NCBI GenBank assembly: GCA_028279725.1
Contig: JANQNE010000010.1
Span: forward strand, 150,012 to 214,011
Source of the DNA: Candidatus Nanoarchaeia archaeon
GTDB lineage: Archaea; Nanobdellota; Nanobdellia; Woesearchaeales; JANQNE01
Direction: 5' to 3'
Length of the DNA: 64,000 bases
Shown here piece after piece: positions 43,901-58,900 of the stretch; the first letter of the stretch is position 1; every line of letters starts with the position of its first letter. A program made the position numbers and the translations under genes. The notes under the pieces were generated by a model. It had not been told where the DNA came from. It did no database searches and worked only from the letters and a program-made list of their open reading frames with translations.

Positions 43901-46900
43901 TAAACTATACTTGGACTTCTTGTCATCTGGCTTGGGCTAGGCTCTTCCTTATCAACAACAAACCATGTCTGCTTAGTCCTATTATTTCCGACAATATCTT
44001 TTGCATATATTGTCAATGTATAGTTTCCATCTTTATATTCTGAAACATTCACTAGTCCAGTCCAGTTATAGCTTGGTTGACTCAAATCTATAGATCCATT
44101 CTGCACAATTCCACTTGCATTAGTTATATTATATTCAGTATAGTTCAGATGTGTATTTGAAGTAAATACATCCAAGTTAAAGTCAGAATTATGATAGCTC
44201 ATATCTGGCTCAACTATCTGCACTCCAGGTTTAGTGTTGTCTAGAACAAAGCTTACATTCTCTGTTCTATAGTTTCCTAATGAATCATTTGCATATACCT
44301 TGAATGTATAATTTCCATCAACATAAGATACATTGTCAGTTACCCATACAGCATCCCAACTGCTGCTTGCATTCAGATCACCGCCTGCAGCAACACTATT
44401 GTTCAATATTTCATACCAAGCAGAATCTACACCAATAAAGTCTGTGATATTTGTTTCTAGCAGTATTGTCCATCCTAACACTTCATCCTGATCTGGTTCT
44501 TGTATTGTTATCAATGGAGCTGTTGTATCTATCCTAAATGTTCTGTTCTCACTTGAATATACACAGATCTCACTATCACAAGCTTTAACTCTCCAATGCC
44601 ATAGATTATCACTTAAGTTCTCAGCCTGTAACAGTGTATATTGTGAATTAGCTGTGCTTATATCCCTCTCTAATGAGCTAAATCCTGAACTATCATCGAT
44701 CTCCAAATAGTAAGTCAATGGATCCTCAACATCACTTGAATCACTCCAGTCAAAGCTCGGAGTTATATTTATTGTATTATAATCATTTGCAGGACTTACC
44801 AAGTTAAATGCAGTAGGCACATCATTCACGGCAGTAACATTTAATGTCACATTATTGCTTGTTGCATTCTCTTCTTTAGGGTCATAAGCAGTAAACACAA
44901 CATACCTTATTCCATAGAAATTATTATCTGGAACAAGCAATGCGATATGTGTATCATTATCAAGAGTTACAGTTATATTATCAACACTTGTAAATGTGTA
45001 GTTAAGATCATCCCCATCACTGTCTGAGAAGTACTGCGACATATTTATTGTTATATTATTATCCTCATTCCATGTCTGATTTGGAATTGCACTGTCTAAT
45101 ACAGGAGCATCGTTTGTAGATGTAACATTTAATAGCACAACATTGCTTGTTGCATTAGCTCCTTCATCATCAAATCCATAGAATGTTATATTTCTCATTC
45201 CATACCAGTCATAATCAGGTATCAGAGTAACATTTCCTGTATTATTATCTATGCTTACAGTCATATTTTCAACACTACTAGCTGTATAATTCACATCTCC
45301 ATCAATATCTGTGAAATAACTGCTTATGTTGAAGCTATAATTACTGTCTTGAGGCCAAGTTATATCACTAATACTTCCAACAAACTCAGGAGCAGTATTC
45401 ACAATACTTACATTAAAGTGCTCTGACTCACCTTGAGCAACTTGTGTATAGTTCAAACTATCTCCCAATCCAAAGAAGTCCCAAGTAGCGCTTTTATTAC
45501 CAGTTGTATTCACGAGCCAAGTTATATTACATTCATCGCCGTCTTTCATATCAGCCAGACAGCTAAAATTAATGTAATCTCTCGGATTCTGATCAAATGT
45601 ATAGAATGGTATAGTTCCAGGGACCATTGATATCGCTCCCTTGCTCTCAGCTCCACCTGAATAACTTAAACCACTTATCTTATATTGATCTCCAACAATT
45701 GTACATGTAATTCCACCACTTGATCCAGGACAACTGATCCTATACTCATCTGCTCCGGTACAAGTTGTTGAAATCTCCTGTATTGTTGTAATCTCAGCAT
45801 CCTTTACACAAACAATTCCAGTATCAGCAACTCTATCAATATACATTGCCTTAGTCTGTCCTGAAGTCAGATTCAAACCACTCACAAGACCAAATCCTTT
45901 TCCAGTATGGGTCTGTTTCTTAACAACAATCTGGCTCAGATCTATACTCTTTTCTGAGAAATTATGATCAAACTCAACTAATCCACTTCCTTCATCTTTC
46001 AGCTCAACAGTCAGCACTCCTGTAAATCCTTGGCTTAGATTCTCACTTCCAGCTATAGTAATATTCAGCTCTCCAACACCCTCAACACTAACATTACTCT
46101 CATTTCCTACCAAAGTATCTTCACTATCAGCAATTCCATCTCCATCCACATCAGCAATCTGACAACTTCCACAATCAGAATCATTAGTTCCCTGGCTGCA
46201 ACAATAGCTTGCAGCAGTACAATATCCATCTGCTTCACAATCACAAGCATCCCCTATTCCATCAGCAGTACTTCCACCACAATAATGTTCGCTTGATGTA
46301 TAATGATCACATACTTCATTACTAGGATCAGCCGTACAGTTTGTTGAAGGAGCTGTCAAAGCTCTGTGGTAGATGGCCACTTCATCTATTGAACCCTGTA
46401 GACGCTGAACAGTCACATCTCCTCTGCTTCCAATATTCAGATTACCAGTTATATCACTTCCCGTGGTAGATGTAGATGTTCCTTCATATTCACCATTGAC
46501 ATACATCTTATATGTTGTTCCAGTCTTGATAACCACAACATGATACCATGTATCTGGGACTATTGTCTCAGTGCTTGTGATAGACATAAAGTCTGGCTCA
46601 AATGCGAAATAGAACTGATCATTATTTTTTCTTATCCACCAGTATCTGTTTGGACTAAATCCTCCTAGATGAGATATATAATACTGTGTAGTTCCAAGAG
46701 GAGCTGTATGTTTTGCCCAGAACTCTACTGTGAAGTTATTGTTTGTAAAGTCCCAATCGCCACTATCAGGGATAACAGCATGACCGCTTCCTGTAAGAAC
46801 TAAACTATCGTTGACCTTTCCAGCTGACCAACTATATGATCCAGTCAAGCTGCCATTATGAGAATTCATATTATCTATAATTGTAGATCCACTACCTTCT

Positions 46901-49900
46901 TCAAACTGCCAGTAAGCCACTGCATCACAAGCTACACCACTACTATCACTATTGTTCTGATCAGCATTACTTACATTCACACAATTATCTTCATCATCAT
47001 AGATTCCATCAGAATCATAATCACAGTCAACATCATAAGTTTCTTCTCCAATACAATAAGCTGCAGCTGTACAATAACTATCATCTCCACAATCACAAGC
47101 ATCCCCCAGACTATCTCCTGATAAAATACTTTTTCCAGCTCCAGAATTATAATGATCCTGTATCTCTGATAAGCTCAGACTTCTATTATAGACTGCTAAC
47201 TCATCTATCTGGCCAGTCACATAATTAAAGTTATCTCCTCTCTTTCCACTATATAGATTGCCAGTAAAGTCCGTTGTTCCACCAGTATCTGATCCAACTT
47301 CATTTCCATCTATGTACAGTTTGTATGAGGTTCCATTCTTAACTAATGTATAGAACATCCAGTCTGTAGTTATTGTTCCAGAACCAACATCTATTCTGGT
47401 CAAATACGCACCATCATATGATCCAAATCTGAAAGATTCATCTGTTTGCTTCCTTAAGAACCAGAACCTACTTGATGTTTCAAAGTGAGATAGATAATAC
47501 TCTATATTTCCAGTACTTGTGCTTCTTGCCCAGAACTCTATTGTTTTATCACCGCTGTCAAAATCCCAGGCGTCATTATTTGGGAATGCAACATAATCAC
47601 CGCTTCCATCAAATGTTAAAGCTCCATCAACCTTTCCGCTAGCAGTATATCCAGCATCGCTATAAGCAGTTCCATCATTTCCATCATAGTCATCATTCAT
47701 AACATCATTTGAATCATCAAAGGACCAATAACTGACAACTCCTTCTGGAGCACTTGAATCACTATTGTTCTGATCAGCATTACTTACATTCACACAATTA
47801 TCTACTGAATCACCAATACCATCACCATCTGCATCAGCAACATAACAATAACTATTATTTGCCAATCCTTTATTGTAATGATCCTGTATCTCACTAGCAC
47901 TTAGTGTTCTATTGTACAATGTAACTTCATCTATTGAGCCTTGGAAATATTGATTAGGGTCAGTCAGAGCCCCGATATATCCTGCAGTAACTCCTCCACT
48001 CACATCTCCAAGATATTTTGTTTTATCAGATCCGAAATAATAATATTGAGCTGGTTTTATTCCATCAACATACATCTCTGTTCCAGTTCCATTATGTACA
48101 TAAGCAACATGATGCCATCTGTCTTTCTCAAGCACACCATTATTTGTCCATACTAGCCATTTCCATGAACCACCATGAGCCATTCCAACACTAAATGCTG
48201 AATGTGAACTATTAGCTGTTCTGGCAATTACACGGAGCCAGTTTACAGTTCCAATCCTCTTTAAATCCAAGATTGCCTTATCTGAACTAACATCTGTTAA
48301 CTTAACCCAAGCTTCGAAAGAACCCTGCTGCGATGGAGTAACATCAGGAATAACACTTCCTATATCAACATAATCATTTCCATCAAATGTTAATGCTTTT
48401 CCAACTTTTCCAGTATCATTCCACACAGCTCCATTTATCGTTCCATTATTACTGTCATAACTATCATAAGCAGTGCTTCCACTTCCTTCTTCAAAGCCCC
48501 AATAACTTACTAATCCGGAAGGTGCATTTGCATTATTACATGAATCATAACTATCATCCACACCATCTCCATCACTGTCTCCCATAACCCAATAATAATC
48601 ATTCTCCTTAGGGTCTAATGTAGCATTCACATAACCACATTCTCCACCAACACACCTATAGCTTAGTGTAACATTAAAAAATTCATGCTTCCTAACATCA
48701 ACATTACTTCCTGCATAGCTCACATTAATAGTTCCCCATCCAATCTCCCATCCAGTACTATTGCTGTCATTCAATCCTTCTTCATCTACACAGCTAACAT
48801 TCAACGTAAAGTTACCAGAATCTTCAATCAATGTTGAGTTATATATCCAATAATCTCCACTTCTGGATGTCGCATTTGAAGCATTAACTATATACTTATC
48901 ATCTTCTGCATTATACAGCAAGAATGTTGTATAATTAACATTCTCATCTGAACAATTAACTCTTACACTCAAATTATCATTAAATTCAATACCACTGCAA
49001 TCTATCCAGCTGCCGTTATAACACTCAACTGAACTTATAGCAGGAGGATTATTAGCACTCACTATAGACACATTATTACTTGAATAAACAGTACTTCCAT
49101 TCAATCCATAATAATCTATTGGAGTTACAGAAATATTCCAAACTTCTCCAACACTAGTTTCTTCAGCAACAGTTATATTATTTCCATATCCAGCCAATCC
49201 AGCTTGATAATTAGCTGCAATCTGTTCTTCTGATAACAAATAATTATGGATTTGTACTTCATCAATTGTTCCATTGAAATAGTGTGAGGTACCTCCTCCA
49301 GAATTATAAGCTCCTATCATATTATATCCACTTTGAGATATGCAGTTTGCTGTTGCTGAAGCATTGGTATTTTCTAATATTCCATTTATGTAAAGTTTTA
49401 GCCCTTCTGTAGATGATTTAATGGCTACAAAATGCACCCAGTTTCCAGTTTTAACATCAGAGATAGAGCTAACCGAATAAATATTATTTGTACCTGTTTC
49501 TCTCATAACAAATTTAAGTATGTCCCCTTGATTGTCTATGATTGCAACATAACCAGCATAATAATCCTTGAAAAGCCCTACAACTGTCTGTACAGTAGTT
49601 ATTCCTGTTGAGTTTGCCTTAAACCAGCCAGTAATGGAATAATCATTATTAGGCATAAATGAAGGTAAATCAATATAATCTCCACTTCCATCAAACTCAT
49701 AAGCTCCTCCAACTTTTCCATCAGAATTCCATACCGCTCCACTTACATTTCCATCATTACCACTTCCGCTAAAGTCATACACACTTGAGCCATTATTCAT
49801 CGGCATGTTCAGTACAGTTTTACTCTGTTCATCCTTGATCCAATTATACACTAAGCTTACATTATCACCTTCATAATCAACAACACCATAAACATTAGCT

Positions 49901-52900
49901 GTCAGATTATCAAGCTGGGTCGGTGTTGCAGGTGTTATATTAACGCTAGAAACTTCAGGAGGTGTATTAACATCAACTGCACAATAACCTTTATCTTCTA
50001 ATCCCTTGTAATACTGCTGCCTTATTTCTGTTGCATTCAGGCTTCTGTTGTAGATAGCTAGTTCATCAATTATACCTTTAAATAATTCCCAATCAAAGAA
50101 TGTTGAGTCAGATCCTATGATAAATTTCTTATCAGTGGTTGGAGCTAATGGTGCACTGACAGGACCATAATCTTTTAATTCACCGTCAACATATAGTAAT
50201 TGATGACTTCCATTATAAGTTCCAACAAAATAATACCATCTATTATTAACAAGACCTGTAGCATATGATTCTGTATCTCTAATTCTCCATCTGAATTGTC
50301 CAGCAGAATTAGTTGCTTGTCCAAATACATATCCTTTTGAGTTTCCTCCACCTATATAGTTGAAATAATGGACAACTGAATGAGGAGTACTTCCATGGTT
50401 TGTTTCTATTTCAGAGAAATTCACCCATGCTGCTATTGTCATCTCTCCTGTAATATTCAGGTTTAGAGGGGTTCCAACATCAACATAATCATCAACACCA
50501 TCAAACTCTAATCCTTCATTAACTTGTCCTGTAACCCAATCATCATTAGTCATATTATACAACACTCCAGGATTACTATCATAACTATCATAAGCAGTGC
50601 TTCCACTTCCAGTCTCAAAGCTCCAATACGAAACAATTCCACTTGGAGCATTTGAATTATTGCATCCATCATAACTATCTCTCAATCCATCTCCATCACT
50701 ATCAGCTAATATTGTCACATTTTTGCTTGAACTCAAAGTACTTCCATTCAACCCATACTGGTCAATTGGAGTCACACTAACATTCCAAACTTCTCCAACA
50801 CTAGTTTCTTCAGCAACAGTTATATTATTTCCATATCCAGCCAATCCTACTTGGTAATTAGCTGCAATCTGCTCAGCTGATAAAGAATAATTATAGATTC
50901 TTGCTTCATCTAATGTTCCGTTGAAAGGCGTACTTCCTCCTGCTCCAAAAGCACCTATGTCTAATGGTCTACTTACACCATCTATATTCGCAAAGTTTGG
51001 GGCAGAAACGATATCTGATTGGAGAACACCATCAACATACAACAGGATATGAGATGTATTCCATATACCCACTAGGTAAGTCCAATTGTTCACTTCTATA
51101 GTATTATCAGAAGATGCTGAGTGGTGACTTCCATCATATAAGTATAAGGACCATTTATTAACATCGTCTCTATCTTCCATAAAATCAAATCTTCCTTCAA
51201 TACCAAATGGCAAATCTTGATGATCTACACTTGCTGTTGGTAGGATCCAAGCTTCAAGAGTTGCTCCATTTGAGAAATCAGATTGAGAGAATATATTATT
51301 TGCTGTAGTTACATAATCTCCACTTCCATCAAAGCTATAAGCTCCGCCCACTTTTCCATCTGAAACATAATGAGCATCCCCTACAGCACTTCCATAATTA
51401 CCATAACCACTGAAATCATACACAGTGCTTCCATTGTTCATCGGCATGTTCAATACAGTTGTACTTACTCCATCTTTGATCCAATTATACGCCAAGCTGA
51501 CATTATTTCCATCAGCATCACTGTATGCAACATTAGCAGTCAGATTGTCAACTTGAGTTGGTGTTGTTGGAGTTATATTCACACTTGAAACAATAGGAGC
51601 ATAACTGTTCACATCACAGCTATCCCCTATAGAATCATTATCAACATCACTCTGGTTTGCATTAGCAACATCTGGACAGTTATCACAAGCATCTCCGATA
51701 CCATCAGCACTTGCAATATATTTTCCCAGCCCATTATTGAAATGTTCCTGGATTTCATCTAAGCTAAAGCTCCTGTTATAGATAGCTAATTCATCTACTT
51801 GCCCTGTCACATAATTGAAATTATCCCCTCTACGTCCACTATATAAATTGCCTGTAAATGTTGATGTTCCGCCCGTATCAGATCCCACTTCAGTTGCATT
51901 GATATACAATTTATAGGAAGTTCCATTCTTTACTAATGTGTAATACATCCAGTCTGGAGTTATTGTTCCAGCACCAACATCAATCCTAGTTAAGTATGAA
52001 CTATCGTATATTCCAAATCTGAAAGACTGATCAGTCTGTTTCCTTAAGAACCAGAACTTGCTTGATGTCTCGAAATGAGACAGATAATATTCTGTATTTC
52101 CTGCATTTGTACTTCTTGCCCAGAAGGATATCGTCTTATCTCCGCTTCCAAAGTCCCACTCATCATTATCTGGGAAAGTTACATAATCTCCACTTCCGTC
52201 AAATGTCAAAGCTCCGTTTACTTTTCCGCTGGCAGTATATCCAGCATCTCCATAAGCAGTTCCATCATTTCCATCATGATCATCATTCAGCACATCAGAG
52301 TTATTATCAAAACTCCAATAACTGACTAATCCAGTTGTATCGTCCCCGTCACTATCATTTTGATCTGGATTGTATGTATTTGGACAGTTATCAGATCCAT
52401 CCAAAACTCCATCCCCATCAGCATCAGCCAATATTGTAACATTATTGCTTGAACTTACACTGCTTCCATTCAATCCATAATAATCGATTGGAGTTACAGA
52501 AACATTCCAAACCTCTCCAACACTAGTTTCTTCAGCAACAGTTATATTATTTCCATATCCATTCAATCCAGCTTGATAATTAGCTGCAATCTGCTCTGGT
52601 GATAATGAATAATTGTAAATTTGTACTTCATCAATAGCCCCTGTGTGATAATATACTAGATTAGCATGACCAACTCTTAAAGTATCGGCTATATTAGGCA
52701 TAGCATCTGTTTCTGTTACAGGAGTTGCTATTTCAGAACCATCTTTAAATAACCTTACATGGGTTCCATTTGCAACTCCCACTAGATTATGCCAATTTCC
52801 ATCATTAAGATTAGGAGTTAAATTCTCAATAGGGTTCCAATTAGCTCCATAATTCCATCTTAATCTTCCATCATTAGATTGATACAACAACATACCCACA

Positions 52901-55900
52901 TTACTTGACCCATCAAATTTAGAAATAAACACATTACTGTTAGAAGTTGTTGGCTTGACCCAAACACTTACAGTTATGGTAGTTAATCCATCTAGATCTG
53001 TTATATCTCCTAAATCAACATAATCTCCACTTCCATCAAACTGCATCACCCCACCAACAATTCCACTTTCATTCCATTTAACATCTCCATATTTTGTTCC
53101 ATCATTACCATATCCGCCAAAGTCATACACAGTTGAACCATTATTGAAAGGCATGTTCAGCAAAGTTGTACTCTGTCCATCTTTTATCCAGTTATAAACT
53201 AAACTAACATTATCTCCATCAATATCACTATATTCAACATTAGCAGTTAAGTTCTGATGCTCAGTTGGACTTATAGGAGTTATATTCACGCTTCCGATTG
53301 AAGGAGCGCTATTATTCTCAGCTGAATAGTTGCTGAAATGAGTTACATTAAACACAATAGCGCTTCCATTATAGCTGATTATCTCGCATATGCTGCTTGG
53401 ACAGCTGTTTCCATCTTTGTATATTCTAGGCCAGACAAGGTCCAACCCATACAATGTAATATTAGCGCTTGAATTCATGCTTGTATCCAATCCGCTAGCA
53501 TTAACATCTACAAAGTTCTTCCTTATAGTTATATATCTTGTAAAGTTTGCTCCTGAGGCATTTATGTTATTGATCCATTCTATCTTTCCTGCTGAACTGT
53601 TCTCCAGTACAGCTCCGGAAACATCCCCTATATCAGCAGCATTGTTGAAGTCTGTTGTCGCTCCATCAAATCCTGTGTATGTTGCCGGGTTTGCTGGTCC
53701 CGTGATTGAACAATAGCTTAGGTTTGCATTTTCATATTGTTGTAGTATTTCCGAAGCACTTAGACTTCTATTATATATTGCAAGTTCATCTATCATTCCA
53801 TTGAATGATCTTGTTGGTTCTGAAACATATCCTCCAATAGTAAGATTTTTCCCTGATAAGTTACCGCTTCTACTACTTATATCTCCATTAAAGCTTAAGG
53901 TTTGTTGCACACCATTGATGTATAATTTTAATCTTTCAGGATTGCTTGATTGGGTTCCATCAAAGACGATTGTATTATAGAACCATTCATTTGCATTCAC
54001 TACAGTGCTATAATCAAGAGTTGCATAAGACAGTACACCATTTCTTAGATCAATGTAGATATTTCCATCAGACCAGGTGTAGTATTCTAATCTATGTTGT
54101 GCTTCGTTATATTTTCTTAACATATAACCTATAACATCTAGACTATCCTGTTTAGCCCAGAAAGATATAGTAAACTTAGATACGTTATTTAGTTCTGTGA
54201 TATCTCCAACATTAACATAATCCCCGCTTCCATCAAACTGCATAGCCTTTCCAACCTTACCGCTTGAATTCCATATTGACCCATTCACATATCCTGGATT
54301 AGAATCATAGCTATCATAAGCATAATCTCCAGCTCCCTCTTCAAAGCTCCACATGCTTATCATTCCAGGAAGAGCTTGACTGTTGTTGCAGCTATCCACA
54401 TAATTTCCACGTTCACAATATCCATAGCTAGCAACACCTTTCTGGTATCGCTCAGATACTTCTTCTACTGTCAAGCTTCTATTATAGATTGCTACCTCAT
54501 CGATTGCTCCATCAAGATGGAATGTTGTAGAAAGGTCAAGCTTGCTCATATACCCTCTGGAAAGAATTGTATTAAGTCCTTGGTCTGATGTTCCATTGTT
54601 CTCGAGCACACCATCCACATAGATATATAATCCTGATGAAGAAGCAACTCCAACTATATGGTGCCAGTTTCCGTCATTTACGATAGTAGTGCTGTGCACA
54701 TTAGATCCTGAACCATACGTGCCGACAGCAACTCTTCCCTCAGGTACATCATCCACGATATTCAGATAGAAATTATTGCCATTAGATTCTGTACCATAGT
54801 TGAATATTGATGCTTTAGTGTCAGTGCTCTTGACCCACAGTTCAACACTCCTATCTGCAGATCCAGAAGGAAGACCAGAATCATCAAATGATATAGAATC
54901 ATCAACACCATCAAACTCTAATGATCCTCCAACTTTTCCTGAAATATTCCACACAGATCCATTTATGGTTCCATCATTTCCATCATAACTATCATAAGCA
55001 GTTGTTCCGCTTCCTTCCTCAAAGCTCCAGTACGAAACAACATCTGATGGAGCATTGCTATTATTACATCCATCAAAATTATCAGCTAATCCATCTCCAT
55101 CACTATCAGCCAATATTGTAACATTATTGCTTGAACTTACACTGCTTCCATTCAATCCATAATAATCGATTGGAGTTACACTAACATTCCAAACCTCTCC
55201 AGCACTAGTCTCTTCAGCAACTGTAACATTGTTTCCATATCCAGCCAGTCCTGCTAAGTAGTTAGCTGCTATTTGTTCTGGGTTTAATGAGTAATTATAG
55301 ATCTGCACTTCATCCAGCACTCCATCAAACGCATACGAGCTCAACCCCCCATTAGATCCTCCAATCCTTAGGTTATACGAATTCTCTATAGGTTCCCTGT
55401 AACTTGCATTTCCTGTGAATCTGCTTCCTGTGAAGTAATCACTATTATGTTCTGTTCCATTAACATATAGCTTGGCTATTCCATTATCCATTATCCCGAC
55501 TATATGGTACCAGTTCCCTGTAGTTATTACAGGTCCATAGATTCCAGTCCTATCATCATTTCCTGTGTTAGGTCCTTTAGCGAAGAATACTATTTTGGAT
55601 TGATGTGCAACAATATCCCATTCATTTGTTCCAGTAAGTCCGGATTTTGTGATAAGAGCATCATAGTCTGTGACAGAATCAAACTTAGCCCATAAGCTTA
55701 TAGTCATGCTGCTTCCTACTGGAAGATCTGTGAAGTCAGTATCTCCTGCCTGTATATAATCTCCATCTCCATCAAAGCTGTATCCTCCTCCCACCTTTCC
55801 GCTTGAATTATAGTATGCCTCCCCACTTATTGTTCCATCATTACCATATCCACTAAAGTCATACACAGTGCTTCCATTATTCATAGGCATATTCAGCACA

Positions 55901-58900
55901 GCTATACTATGTCCATCTTTGATCCAGTTATACACTAAACTGACATTATCTCCATCAATATCATTATATTCAACATTAGCAGTCAAGTTCTGATTCTCAG
56001 TTAGACTAGCAGGAGTTATATTCACACTACTTACAACAGGAACAAAGTTATCAGTAGCTTCACAATAGTTATACTCACTTACCCCTCTGTTGTACTGCTT
56101 CCATATTTCTGAAGAGCTCAAGCTTCTATTATATACAACAACTTCATCAATACTTCCATCAAAATATTCCCCATCGTAATCTGCCCAATTACGTCCAATA
56201 ACTAATGAATTCCCACTTTCTGCAAAGCCATTAGTTGTTGTTGCAGCTTGTTGGACACCATCAACATATAGATAAAGAGTTCCTGAATCTCTCTTCATCG
56301 TTATGAGATGCCAGTCTGAATCAGTATAAGCTATATCAGAATCTATGTTTGTTCCTACACCACTTGTATAGATTCTTACTCTAAATATATTTGAACTATG
56401 CTTAAATAAGGTCCATCCGTTTCTATTTGCAGCACCCCCAGCATATTCTGCTTTTGCCACTATTCCTTGGGTGACTCCATTTAAAGATCCTTTTACCCAT
56501 AAAGAGACTGTAAAGTTATCAGTCAACTGTAAGCTTGTATCTTCGCTTATATTAATGAAATCCCCACTTCCATCTAAATCGATAGTTCCACCGATCTTAC
56601 CGCTTGAATTCCACACAGGATCTCCAGCTAATGTTCCTGGATTTGAATCATACGAATCATAAGCAGTTGTTCCAATACCTTCATCAAATGACCAATATGA
56701 AACAACATCTGAAGGAGCATTTGAATTATTACAACTATCGTAATAATCAGCAACTCCATCACTATCATTATCAGGCTCAGCAGCACAATAACTAAGATCA
56801 ACCAATCCCTTCTGATAATCTTCATAAACTTCAACTGCTGTCAAGCTTCTGTTATATACAACAACTTCATCTATTGATCCGTTGAAATATCTGCCATCTA
56901 AAGGATTGTTATCACCATTGGCCACACCAATATAGAATTTTCTTGTGCTGTCTACGATTGATCCTGTTGTTGTGTCTGTTGCGTTTCCATTAAGTGCTCC
57001 ATCAACATAAAGATACAGCTTGTCATCAGCAGTATTTCTTACAAATGTATAATGGTGCCATTGTCCATCATTCACAGCTCCTGTTGTTTTTACGTTTGGT
57101 ATGTTTGTGCCATCATAAATGCCAAACTGAATTCTGTCTGTCCCATCTGTCAGGTGGATAAATGACCAACTATATGGTCCGCCAGACGCTCTTCCTTTGA
57201 ATAGAAGAATCTTAGCAAAACCACCTGAATGGCTTGCTGATGTTTTAGCCCAGAATCCGATAGAGAAGTCATCAGGAAGATCTAGATTTGAAGAATTACC
57301 TACATCAACATAATCATCCACACCATCAAATTGCATAGCTCCACCTATCTTTCCTGAACTGTTCCACGTTGACCCGTTCACATATCCAGGATTGCTATCA
57401 TAACTATCATAAGCAGTTGTTCCAATACCTTCATCAAAACTCCAATAGCTTACAACATCCGAAGGAGCATTTGAATTATTACAACCATCATAATAATCAG
57501 CAGTTCCATCACTATCATTATCAGGTGTTTCACAGTATCCATAGCTTACCAATCCTTTCTGATAATGTTCATATATCTCTGCAGTTGTTAAGCTTCTATT
57601 ATACACAGCAACTTCATCTATTGATCCGTTGAAATACTTTATCATGCCATAACTCTGGAAGTTCTGCATTCCTATGCTTGCATCATCTAATCCATTAAGT
57701 GGAGACATCCACATACTCTTATTAACACTAACTGCAAGTGATTGGCTTGGCCTCTGGCCATTCACATATATCACAGGCTCTGTTCCATTATGGACTAATG
57801 CAACATGGACCCATTTCTGATAATCATCTATTACAGATGTATTTAGGACCCATTGCCAAGCGTTATTATGTTTCACTGCTCCCTCCAATGTTCCTCCATC
57901 CATATAGAATCTCATAACCTCTCCACTATCTGCATCCCCAATACTCAATATTGTTCCATCATTCACATCATTAAGTTCAGAATATATCCAGGCCATGATG
58001 GTTCCTTCAGTATCAGAACTTATATCATCGATTAAACTGTTAATACTTACATAATCATTTACTCCATCAAAATCTAATCCTCCATTTACCTTTCCACTTA
58101 TCCAGTCACTGCTGTCCATATTTGTTAATGTTCCAGGATTGCTATCATAACTATCATAAGCAGTTGTTCCAATACCTTCATCAAAACTCCAATAGCTTAC
58201 AACATCTGAAGGAGCATTTGAATTATTACAGCTATCATAATAATCAGCAACTCCATCACTATCGTTATCCGGAGTCTCACAATATCCATAACTTACCAAT
58301 CCTTTCTGATAATGTTCATATATCTCTGCTTCTGTCAAGCTTCTATTATATGCTATCAGTTCATCAATTAGTCCATCAAAATCATCTATATAGCCTAATG
58401 TGGTATGATATCGTTTACCTATTATTACTTCATTATCATCTCCAACAAGAGCACTGTTTCCATTTCCAGCATTCCAACTTCCTGGAACTTCTGTTCCATT
58501 CAAATAGAATTTGGCGCTACTTGAATTTCCTGATTTATATTTGAATGCAACATGGATCCATTTATTTTGAGGTATTTGTGAAGCTGATTGATAACTGTGT
58601 ACTGTGTTAACTGAATCTCTATAAACAAACCTTAGATCTCCTTGATATATGTGGAAATAATGATTTATACCGCTTCCTGATTTAGAGATTATTGTATTTT
58701 GCACATCTCCCATACTTCCTTCAAAATATATCCAGGATTCAAAAGTAAGTTCATCTGTGAAATCCAGACTATCCTTATTTCCTATAATTACATGGTCATC
58801 GGAGAAGTTCAATGCATTTCCTATCTTTCCGTTTGTATATGTAGCTCCACTTATATTTCCAGGATTGCTATCATAACTATCATAAGCAGTTGTTCCAACA

